Shown one piece after another: positions 1 through 5,828 of a DNA stretch of 8,126 bases. The DNA is taken from positions 1 through 8,126 of the forward strand of contig JAFGTL010000035.1 of assembly GCA_016934125.1 (NCBI GenBank), given 5' to 3'. The translations under genes were made by a program, and so were the position numbers. How positions within the stretch are numbered: position 1 is the first letter of the stretch; each line of letters opens with the position of its first letter. Under the pieces are notes generated by a model that saw only the letters and a program-made list of their open reading frames with translations, had not been told where the DNA came from and made no database searches. The stretch is from Candidatus Hydrogenedentota bacterium. Lineage in GTDB: Bacteria > Hydrogenedentota > Hydrogenedentia > Hydrogenedentales > SLHB01.

Positions 1-349
1 CCACGATGTAGGGCTGCGAAATCGTCTGGCCGTAGCCGATGGGGAGCGGGCTGTCCGCATAGGCGTACGCGCCCTTGCGGCCCGGCACGAACTCGTGGCG
101 CGGCACCGCGCGCATCGCATCGAGCACCTTCCGATCCGTAACCGGCGTGCGCCCCCATTTCGCCCCGCCGACATCGTACTCCACCATTCGATCGCGCTCT
201 TCCTTGAACGCATCCCCGTCGGACGCATCGTCGGCGTCGGTTGCGCCCGCGTCCGCGGCCGCGGCCGGCATCGCACACGCCCATGCCACCACAACCAGCG
301 CCATCACCGCCGCCCATCTGTCCCGCGATCTGCCTGTTGCCCTGCTCAT
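1..349 (-). CDS. Exported protein-L-isoaspartate O-methyltransferase, N-terminal part (cut by left edge)
   Basis: Enzymes of this family use S-adenosylmethionine to methylate isoaspartyl residues in damaged proteins, which starts their repair. The 116 residues seen begin with ATG at 347-349, preceded by GGAGG (356-360 on the minus strand) with a 6-nt gap. Residues 1-32 look like a Sec signal peptide: basic start, hydrophobic core about 13-29, and AAA-AD cleavage region near 30-33. There is no good lipobox. A linker rich in Asp and Ala follows (33-48). The family signature then begins: WGRTPVTDRKVLDAMRAVPR, HEFVP (86-90), AYADSPLPIGYGQTISQPYI (96-115). The SAM-binding glycine motif lies beyond the window. 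The usual cytosolic enzyme lacks a signal peptide, so this one probably acts in the periplasm. It is divergent from the graspetide cassette; related methyltransferases modify Asp in some graspetides, but this peptide has no Asp or Asn. The family call is firm; the location is inferred. Confidence 0.9.
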   Translation of the reverse strand, partial: MSRATGRSRDRWAAVMALVVVAWACAMPAAAADAGATDADDASDGDAFKEERDRMVEYDVGGAKWGRTPVTDRKVLDAMRAVPRHEFVPGRKGAYAYADSPLPIGYGQTISQPYIV

Positions 350-410
350 CGGCCACCTCCCCGCCAGGCTCTGGCCTCCGGCGCGTTCGCCTCGCGCGAC
401 ACGTATCTCC

Positions 411-439
411 ATGACAACACCGGGCCGCCCGTTTGTCAA
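411..439 (-). promoter_or_regulatory. Sigma-70-type promoter of the methyltransferase gene
   Basis: On the minus strand a perfect -35 hexamer TTGACA (439-434) is followed by a 17-bp spacer and TGTCAT (416-411), which matches 4 of 6 -10 positions. The predicted start of transcription near 404 leaves a leader of about 55 nt before the ATG at 349. The -35 sits in the same CCTTGACA context as the candidate ferredoxin promoter. Confidence 0.55.
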
Positions 440-445
440 GGCGGC

Positions 446-474
446 GTGACGCGCACGCGGGCCGATGGTATAGT
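446..474 (+). promoter_or_regulatory. Promoter of the graspetide cassette (extended -10)
   Basis: TATAGT (469-474, 5 of 6 matches to the -10 consensus) is preceded by TGG, giving the TGn of an extended -10. GTGACG (446-451, 4 of 6) lies 17 bp upstream as a weak -35. Transcription would start near 481, about 39 nt before the precursor ATG. Its -35 is only 6 bp from the -35 of the divergent methyltransferase promoter, so the two RNA polymerase sites overlap on the DNA. Confidence 0.5.
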
Positions 475-519
475 CTGTCAGGAGTTGGTGCGCCCCTCAT
501 ACAGAAAGCGGGTGGGAGT

Positions 520-681
520 ATGAAGCGGACGAAGACAGTGAGCCGGGAACTCTTCATCAAGGAACTCGAGCGGCCCATGCCGGCAAAGATCCTGGCCACG
601 ACCCTCGCCATCGGCGAGGAGTCGGGCGGCGGCTGGGTGACGACGCTCGCCATCGGTGAGGAAGCGCTGAAAGGCAAGTGA
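520..681 (+). CDS. Plesiocin-like (group 2) graspetide precursor peptide, two TTLAIGEE core repeats
   Basis: A 53-residue RiPP precursor, predicted substrate of the ATP-grasp ligase encoded next to it. Residues 1-26 are a basic leader with RELFIKELERP at 9-19; this resembles the hydrophobic LFI-type leader element by which plesiocin-type ligases hold their substrate. The core has two copies of TTLAIGEE (27-34 and 41-48), each fitting the group 2 motif TTxxxxEE, joined by SGGGWV (35-40) and ending ALKGK. In plesiocin, side-chain esters join the Thr pair to the Glu pair of each repeat to form a hairpin-like bicycle. By analogy this peptide would gain four esters. Plesiocin has four repeats, this peptide two. 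It contains no Asp, Asn or Cys. The ATG at 520 follows the purine-rich GGTGGGAG (511-518), an unusually close ribosome site. In-frame starts further upstream precede the promoter. No signal peptide or membrane segment is seen. Confidence 0.9.
   Translation: MKRTKTVSRELFIKELERPMPAKILATTLAIGEESGGGWVTTLAIGEEALKGK
598..663 (+). repeat. Two tandem core repeats (598-621 and 640-663) in the graspetide precursor
   Basis: The two 24-base units encode the same eight residues, TTLAIGEE. They differ at 3 bases, all silent third-codon positions (acc/acg, ggc/ggt, gag/gaa). They are separated by 18 bases that encode SGGGWV. Confidence 0.92.
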
Positions 682-691
682 CGCCCACGGG

Positions 692-696
692 GGAGG
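692..696 (+). promoter_or_regulatory. Ribosome binding site favouring the inner ligase start
   Basis: GGAGG within a G-rich run lies 11 nt before GTG at 708. It is a stronger site than AAGG (671-674) ahead of GTG at 678. The position is slightly far for an ideal site, so the start remains a choice between the two. Confidence 0.5.
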
Positions 697-707
697 GCTG
701 CCGAACC

Positions 708-1637
708 GTGCCGGTTGTTCTCATTGCCGGAGCGCGACAAGATCCGCAGGCCCAACGGGTTGCGAAGGCGATCCGTGCGGCGGGCGGCCGGGCTGTGTGG
801 TGCGATGCTCACGCCTTTCCCGAGCGCGCCCGGATCGCCCTGGAAGACGGGCGGATTCGCATCGCGCGCAAGCCGGTGCCCGTGCCGCGGGCCGTGTACG
901 TGCGCGGCCTCCACGCCGACGCCCTGATGCCCGAGTTCGACGCCGATCTCCGCAACCGGCCGCGCGGGCTACTTGCCCAAATGGCCGAGAAACGCGCCCT
1001 CCTCGTCTCGCTCCTGCTGCTGCTCGAAACCCAGGGCGCCCGCCTCGTGAACGGCCTCGAGGCCAACGCCCAGCACGGCCAGAAACCCTACCAGCTCGAA
1101 CTGCTGCGCCGCGCCGGGCTGCCCGTGCCGGAGTACCTCGCCACCAACGACGCGGCCGCGGTGCGGCGGTTCGTGAAACGCCAGCCAGCCGCCGTGTACA
1201 AGCCCTTGGCCGGCGGCGCGACGGTGCAGCGGTTGACGCAGGCCGATCTGACGGATGAGCGGCTGGCGGCGCTGGCGCTGGCGCCGGTGCTGTTCCAGGA
1301 ACTCGTGGAGGGGGTGTCGGTGCGCGCGTACGTGGTGGGCGGGCGTGTCGTGGCCGCGGCCGAGATCCACTCGCCCGAACTCGATTACCGCCGTCAGGAA
1401 GACGCCGTCACCCCTACCCGCCTTGCGCCCGCCGAACGCGCCGCCGCCCTCGCTGCGGCCCGCGCCTGCCGCATGCAGTTCTCGGGCGTCGACTTCATCC
1501 GCGGCGGCGCGGGGGCATTCCGCGTGCTCGAATGCAATCCGTCGCCCATGTTCGCGGTGTTCGAGGACAAAACCGGGCTGGATGTGGCGAATCCGCTCGC
1601 GAACCTGCTTTTGCGTGGCCGGTTCGAGGACTTCTGA
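708..1637 (+). CDS. ATP-grasp ligase, graspetide macrocyclase (omega-ester synthase)
   Basis: The enzyme would phosphorylate Glu side chains of the precursor with ATP and let Thr hydroxyls attack, forming the ester rings. From GTG 708 it has 309 residues, close to the roughly 320 of microviridin and plesiocin ligases. Residues 2-60 form the N-terminal (pre-ATP-grasp) alpha/beta domain, starting VPVVLIAGAR. The ATP-grasp fold follows: QKPYQLELLRRAGLPVP (125-141), VYKPLAGGATV with the nucleotide-binding Lys165 and glycine loop (163-173), FQELVEGVSVRAYVVGG (196-212), GVDFI (260-264) and LECNPSPMFAVFE (274-286), whose Glu275 and Asn277 are the expected Mg ligands. GTG at 678 overlaps the precursor stop by 4 bp (GTGA) and would add ten residues. 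I prefer 708 because of the GGAGG upstream and because families of this type begin at the first strand. Either way it is co-transcribed with the precursor. Its 3' end meets the ferredoxin gene after 7 bp. Confidence 0.9.
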   Translation: MPVVLIAGARQDPQAQRVAKAIRAAGGRAVWCDAHAFPERARIALEDGRIRIARKPVPVPRAVYVRGLHADALMPEFDADLRNRPRGLLAQMAEKRALLVSLLLLLETQGARLVNGLEANAQHGQKPYQLELLRRAGLPVPEYLATNDAAAVRRFVKRQPAAVYKPLAGGATVQRLTQADLTDERLAALALAPVLFQELVEGVSVRAYVVGGRVVAAAEIHSPELDYRRQEDAVTPTRLAPAERAAALAAARACRMQFSGVDFIRGGAGAFRVLECNPSPMFAVFEDKTGLDVANPLANLLLRGRFEDF

Positions 1638-1644
1638 GGGGGCG

Positions 1645-1983
1645 CTACCGCTCGGCGGGCGCGGGATCGAACTCGCCGAACTTGTCCTCCACGTCCTTGT
1701 ATTCCTCGGCGGTGGGGAGGGGATCCTGCGTCTCGTTGATCACCGGCCAGAGGGCGGCGTATTCGACGTTGAGGGCAATGAAATGCTGCCACTTCTCGGG
1801 CAGATCTTCCTCGGGATAGATGGCGCTTACCGGGCACTCGTCGATACAGGCCCCACAATCGATACATTCCTCGGGATCGATGGCGAGCATGGTGGCGCCT
1901 TCGTGAAAACAGTCCACCGGACACACCGCCACACAATCGGTGAATTTGCATTTGATGCAGGGCTCGGTTACCACGTGCGTCAT
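1645..1983 (-). CDS. fdxA: 7Fe-8S ferredoxin ([3Fe-4S][4Fe-4S]), FdxA / Azotobacter FdI type
   Basis: A small cytosolic electron carrier of 112 residues, essentially the full length of Azotobacter ferredoxin I. The N-terminus VVTEPCIKCKFTDCVAVCPV (4-23) and CIDCGACIDECP (40-51) carry nine Cys. By alignment to FdI, Cys9, Cys17 and Cys50 bind the [3Fe-4S] cluster, and Cys21, Cys40, Cys43 and Cys46 bind the [4Fe-4S] cluster. Cys12 and Cys25 match the free cysteines of FdI. The C-terminal tail with LNVEYAALWPVI and DPLPTAEEY is also typical. The start at 1981-1983 is set by AGGAGA at 1991-1996 (minus strand), 7 nt away. The frame runs on upstream to 2121, but that part is non-conserved and lacks such a site. 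The redox partner is unknown; nothing beside it is an obvious client. The gene is divergent from the AsmA gene and converges on the ligase gene. Confidence 0.95.
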   Translation of the reverse strand: MTHVVTEPCIKCKFTDCVAVCPVDCFHEGATMLAIDPEECIDCGACIDECPVSAIYPEEDLPEKWQHFIALNVEYAALWPVINETQDPLPTAEEYKDVEDKFGEFDPAPAER

Positions 1984-1990
1984 CGGGCAA

Positions 1991-1996
1991 TCTCCT
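1991..1996 (-). promoter_or_regulatory. Ribosome binding site of the ferredoxin gene
   Basis: AGGAGA on the minus strand, 7 nt before ATG at 1983. It decides this start over longer in-frame starts up to 2121. Confidence 0.8.
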
Positions 1997-2051
1997 GTAC
2001 GCGGGCCGGCGTTCAGTTGCCCGGCCGCCAACCCGCCATCTTCGGCCCCTG

Positions 2052-2081
2052 TGCTTACCACCACGGCCGAGCCCGTGTCAA
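2052..2081 (-). promoter_or_regulatory. Candidate ferredoxin promoter
   Basis: A perfect TTGACA (2081-2076, minus strand) stands 18 bp before TAAGCA (2057-2052), a poor -10 with only 2 of 6 matches. The evidence is mainly the -35 and its CCTTGACA context, shared with the methyltransferase promoter. It would leave a leader of about 60 nt. Confidence 0.35.
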
Positions 2082-2130
2082 GGAACCTGCCCCCGAACCG
2101 ATCAGACGCGCCCCTCCGCACCCGCCTTCG

Positions 2131-2139
2131 TGGTAGACT
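2131..2139 (+). promoter_or_regulatory. Candidate extended -10 of the AsmA gene, possibly leaderless
   Basis: TGG-TAGACT has the extended TGn and 4 of 6 matches to TATAAT. The A of the AsmA start codon lies 7 nt after it, where transcription would begin. No -35 hexamer and no Shine-Dalgarno sequence are visible around it. The same TGG plus hexamer arrangement occurs at 466-474 before the graspetide cassette. Confidence 0.35.
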
Positions 2140-2145
2140 GAGTCC

Positions 2146-5100
2146 ATGACGGAACCCAACGAGATCTCGCCGCGGCCCGCGGAGCCCCGCCCGCCGCGTC
2201 GGCGCCGCCGACGCTGGCGCATTGTGCTGATCCTGTTGCTCCTGGCGATCGTGGTGGGCTGGCAGGTGGCGAAGCGCGCGCTCGACGTCGAGCGCTACCG
2301 CCCCATGGTGATCGCCAAGATCGAGGAGCGCACCGGGCTCACCGCGTCCGTCGAGCGCCTCGAGCCGGCCCTCGTGCCCCGGCCATCGGTGCGCGCGTAC
2401 AACGTGGCCGTCGGCGAGGGCGATTTCCGCGCCGCCGCCGACGAGGTGGCCGTCTACGTGCGCCTGTCGAGCCTGCTCCGCCGCCGGGTGGAGGTCACCG
2501 ACCTCCGAATCGACGGCCTTGCCGTGAACCTCCCCGAGGCGATCGACGACATCAAAACACGGTTTGACACCCTCACCGCGGCCGTCAAAGAGCGCGCCGC
2601 GGGAACCGGCGCGAAACCCTCACGCTCGGCCATCGCCCGCGTCCGGGCGCCCCGGGCCCGCATCTACCTCGGCGATTCGACGGAACCGGCCGCCGTGTGG
2701 AGCGTCGACGCGCATGACGTCATGGAACCCACGATCGCCGTAGCCGTGTCGGGCACGGCCCCACGGTTCGGCGAATCGGCCCGCGTGCGCGGCGATCTCG
2801 TTATCAGGCGCGACGCCGGCGGCGTTGGCGTGTCGGGCGAGGCCGAGGTCACGCGCTTCGATCCGCGCACCGTCATCGACAAGGAGTGGCTCCCCGCCGC
2901 AACGGTCGACGCGGCCGGCATGATCGAGGCGCCATCCCTCGGCGAGATCTCTGTCGCCCTGTCGGGCACGGCCAAACCCACCGGCGACGGCGCAGATGCG
3001 CTGCGCCCCTTCGCCGGGCCGTTCACCGCGACGGTGGAATGGCGCGAGGGCGCCTTGGCCGTGCACGACATCGACTGGCGCGCGCCGGGCGTCGAGTTTG
3101 CCGGCAACGCGACGCGCGCCGCAGACGGCGCGTGGGCCGTGGCGGTCGCCGAGCTGACTGTGCCGGCCACGGGACTCGAAGCGGCCCTCGAACGGGCGCG
3201 CACCGAGTCCTTTCTCGTCACCGCTCAGCCCGACGCGGCCCTTACCGCGCGCGAGGTGGCCGTGGACATGGTGCCGGGCGCGCCGGCCCGATTGGCGCGG
3301 GGCGTCGGCTCGTTCCGCGGCATGAATGTCGCCGCAACCGGCCCGGGCGCGGCCGATACGCCCTTGTTTGCGGGCCTCGCGGGCGAATTCGAACTGCACG
3401 ACGGCGTCTTCGACTTCACGTCCGTCTCGTGTCCGGGCCTCAACCTACATGGCTCGGTGCACCCGGATTTCGACGCCAAGTCGGCGCACGTCGCGCTGGC
3501 CGGGGACGTCGACGCAACCCCGGAACGCGTGCGCCCCTTCGTGCCCATTGCTGGCATCGGCGATGCCGCGGGCGCCTTCGAGATCGAGCGGTTCGCGGCG
3601 ACGTTCCAGGCCGGAGCCGGCCTGCCGAACGACCTCGAAGTCGAGGGCGTCCTCCATTCGGGCCGCCTGGGCCTGGCATGGCCCACCTGGACGGACACCC
3701 TCCGCGAGATCGACGCTTCCGTGCGTGCCGACACCGGCACCATCGATCTCACGGCCGTCGGGCGCTCCGATCGGCTCGGCCTCGTGTCGGCCCGCGGCGC
3801 GTATTACGTCTCGACGCGGACGTGGCGAGGGAGCGTCACGGGCGACATGTCGCACATGGATCTCCCCGTGCCCCGCGAGGGCTGGCTCGCCGAGGCCGCC
3901 CCCATCGCGCTGGCCGGGTTCGGCGTGTCCCAGTTCGATCTGCTCGTCAACCTGCCCGCGCCGGACGCGGATGCGCTCACGCTCCGCTTCGTGCGCCAGG
4001 GCGCGCCGGAAGCGCGGGGCACCCTCACCTTCGCCCGCCAGGAAAGCGGCTGGGGGTTGGCCACGGCTGACGCCACCGGGCAAGTCGGGGCCGAAGCCGC
4101 CGCGCCGCTGCTGCCGGACGGTTGCACCGCGGCCGGCATCGTGACGGTGGCGTTCGAATGCCCCTACCAGGAAGGGCGCTTCTCGGCCCAGGCCGATCTC
4201 ACCCCCTGCTCGATCACCCTCGGCCGGTGGATCGACAAGCGCCCCGGCGACAGCGCCTCCGTCGCCGTCGTGGGCTCGGGCGGCGTCGAGCCGTGGCGCG
4301 CCGAATCGCTCACGGCCACGTATCGGGCGCAATCCGTCGCGGGCCGGTTCGAGGGAGAACGGTTCCGGATCGATGCCTTCGATGTCGGCCTCGATTCGTG
4401 CGCGTCGCTGCTGGCCGACGGGGCCGAGACGGGCGGGCGTGTCACCGGCGCCATTGCCACCAATCCCACTGAACTCACGCTCAACCTGGCCGAGGCCGGC
4501 CTGCGCGTGCCGCCGGCCGGCGCGGCGCCCGGGGCAGCGCCCATCGGCATCGACGCCGCGACGGGCCGTATCCAGTATCGCGGCGGGCAGTGGGTGTGCG
4601 AGAACCTGGCCGTGCGCGGCGCGAACAGCGACGTCGTCGTCACCGCGTCGAACACGGGCAACCGGTGGCAGGGCGCGCTCCGGGGGCGTCAACTCGATCT
4701 CGACGCCGTGGACGCACTCATCGAGTTCTTCAAGGCCGAGGAAGCGGGCCCGGCCGCCGCCGAACCGGCGCACGAGGAACCGGCCCCATACTCGGCGCGG
4801 ATACCCGTGGCCCTCGACGCGCTCCTCTACCGCCGGGCGCGGTTCAACGGCGTCAAAGCCACCGTCATCGCGGATCAGGGTGGACTGCACGCCGACGATC
4901 TCGTCGTCCAGGCCGAGTCGGGGACGGTAACCGGCACCATGAATCTCGTCTACAGCCAGCCGGATCGGCCCGGCACGCTCGCCATGGATCTCCAACTCGC
5001 CGCCGTCGGCGCAAAACTCATCGACGAACTCGCCTTCACGACACCGCGTAACCTCACCGGAACCCTCAACGGCACGGTGAACCTCGAACTCGGCGCCGGC

Positions 5101-5664
5101 GAGGACGTGGATCCCTTCCAGCAGGCCAACGGTCAGATCGCCTTCACCGCGAAGGACGGATCGCTGGGCCAGTTGGGCCTCGCCACCAAGATCCTCACCA
5201 TCCTGCGCACCACCGAGATCGTCCGCCTTCGCATGCCCACCCTCCGCGATGAGGGGCTCGTCTACGACACCTGCACCGGCAAAGGCACCATCACCAACGG
5301 CGTCCTCACCGTCGAAGAAGTCAACCTCCAGAGCGTCTCCTACGAAATGCGCGTCACCGGCACGGTGGACTTCCCGAAATGGCAGTGCGAACTGCTCGTC
5401 GTGTTCAACCCCCTCGAAACCGTCACCAGCGTCGCCGGACACGTCCCCGTCGTCGGCGAAGCCGTCGACGCCATCGCCAAACTCGGCGGCCTCAGTTTCC
5501 TCGCCACCGGCCCGCCCGACGATCCCAAAGTCGCCTTTGTCGGCGGGCCCGTCCGCAACATCACCGACGAAGTCCGCAACGCCGCAAAATCCGGCAGCGG
5601 CCTCCTGCTCGAAGGCCTGAAAGGCCTCGCCGAAGAAGCCCTCGGCGAACTCCTGCCCAAGTAA
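2146..5664 (+). CDS. AsmA-family envelope protein, 1172 residues
   Basis: AsmA-like proteins (AsmA, YhdP, TamB and relatives) are anchored in the inner membrane and span the periplasm as long beta-rich structures. Several are linked to phospholipid transport to the outer membrane or to outer-membrane assembly. Here a Pro/Arg-rich cytosolic tail (1-25, with R18-R23) leads into one membrane segment (about 26-41). The N-terminal AsmA domain follows (about 44-135), including LDVERYRPMVIAKIEERTGL and VTDLRIDGLAVNLP. The long middle is repetitive beta-strand sequence of low conservation. An acidic Ala/Pro/Glu linker is at about 863-885, followed by the AsmA C-terminal region (about 890-1150) with GTLNGTVNLELG, GSLGQLGLATKILTILRTTE and PKVAFVGG. 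The size is nearer YhdP or TamB (about 1260) than AsmA (617). ATG at 2146 has no Shine-Dalgarno. It is flanked by a divergent ferredoxin gene and a separate oxidoreductase gene, so the lipid or client is unknown. Confidence 0.85.
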   Translation: MTEPNEISPRPAEPRPPRRRRRRWRIVLILLLLAIVVGWQVAKRALDVERYRPMVIAKIEERTGLTASVERLEPALVPRPSVRAYNVAVGEGDFRAAADEVAVYVRLSSLLRRRVEVTDLRIDGLAVNLPEAIDDIKTRFDTLTAAVKERAAGTGAKPSRSAIARVRAPRARIYLGDSTEPAAVWSVDAHDVMEPTIAVAVSGTAPRFGESARVRGDLVIRRDAGGVGVSGEAEVTRFDPRTVIDKEWLPAATVDAAGMIEAPSLGEISVALSGTAKPTGDGADALRPFAGPFTATVEWREGALAVHDIDWRAPGVEFAGNATRAADGAWAVAVAELTVPATGLEAALERARTESFLVTAQPDAALTAREVAVDMVPGAPARLARGVGSFRGMNVAATGPGAADTPLFAGLAGEFELHDGVFDFTSVSCPGLNLHGSVHPDFDAKSAHVALAGDVDATPERVRPFVPIAGIGDAAGAFEIERFAATFQAGAGLPNDLEVEGVLHSGRLGLAWPTWTDTLREIDASVRADTGTIDLTAVGRSDRLGLVSARGAYYVSTRTWRGSVTGDMSHMDLPVPREGWLAEAAPIALAGFGVSQFDLLVNLPAPDADALTLRFVRQGAPEARGTLTFARQESGWGLATADATGQVGAEAAAPLLPDGCTAAGIVTVAFECPYQEGRFSAQADLTPCSITLGRWIDKRPGDSASVAVVGSGGVEPWRAESLTATYRAQSVAGRFEGERFRIDAFDVGLDSCASLLADGAETGGRVTGAIATNPTELTLNLAEAGLRVPPAGAAPGAAPIGIDAATGRIQYRGGQWVCENLAVRGANSDVVVTASNTGNRWQGALRGRQLDLDAVDALIEFFKAEEAGPAAAEPAHEEPAPYSARIPVALDALLYRRARFNGVKATVIADQGGLHADDLVVQAESGTVTGTMNLVYSQPDRPGTLAMDLQLAAVGAKLIDELAFTTPRNLTGTLNGTVNLELGAGEDVDPFQQANGQIAFTAKDGSLGQLGLATKILTILRTTEIVRLRMPTLRDEGLVYDTCTGKGTITNGVLTVEEVNLQSVSYEMRVTGTVDFPKWQCELLVVFNPLETVTSVAGHVPVVGEAVDAIAKLGGLSFLATGPPDDPKVAFVGGPVRNITDEVRNAAKSGSGLLLEGLKGLAEEALGELLPK

Positions 5665-5680
5665 GGCGCGCCGTCCGCTC

Positions 5681-5707
5681 TTGATACGGCGGGGGCTTTC
5701 GCATAAG
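5681..5707 (+). promoter_or_regulatory. Weak promoter candidate ahead of the oxidoreductase gene
   Basis: TTGATA (5681-5686, 5 of 6 to the -35) is followed after 15 bp by CATAAG (5702-5707, 4 of 6 to the -10). The spacing is short. The 164-bp gap between the AsmA stop and the next start suggests separate transcription, and no hairpin with a T-run was found in it. Confidence 0.25.
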
Positions 5708-5814
5708 GTGGTTGCATCCGGCGGCGGCTTCTACGTACTTCCCCCGTTGCGGCGTGCTCTCCCGACCATGCCACCGGACTGCACGCCGCGCAACCGCTGG
5801 ACAACACGCAACGC

Positions 5815-5820
5815 AGGAGA
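5815..5820 (+). promoter_or_regulatory. Ribosome binding site of the oxidoreductase gene
   Basis: AGGAGA stands 8 nt before ATG at 5829. It supports that start over the longer in-frame start at 5712, whose extra 39 residues do not resemble the family. Confidence 0.8.
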
Positions 5821-5828
5821 CAGCGTCC

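Noticed and set aside
433..519. Longer N-terminus for the graspetide precursor from TTG at 433
   Set aside because: This start lies upstream of the predicted promoter, and the extra 29 residues resemble no leader. ATG at 520 gives a compact leader.
1645..1983. Ferredoxin as part of the graspetide pathway
   Set aside because: It is on the opposite strand with its own ribosome site, and ATP-grasp ester formation needs no electrons. The 7-bp tail-to-tail gap is just compact packing.
1255..2136. 293-codon plus-strand frame across the ligase 3' end and the ferredoxin gene
   Set aside because: It is out of frame with the ligase and antisense to a ferredoxin with all nine cysteines in place; it carries no family signature.
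3445..5442. 665-codon open frame antisense to the AsmA gene
   Set aside because: It lies on the opposite strand of a well-supported gene in G+C-rich DNA, where stop codons are rare. It shows no family motif and its composition (Gly, Arg, Glu, Asp, Val) is that of an antisense shadow.
5670..5690. Possible terminator after the AsmA gene (GCCGT and ACGGC arms)
   Set aside because: The stem is only 5 bp with an 11-nt loop, and no T-run follows.
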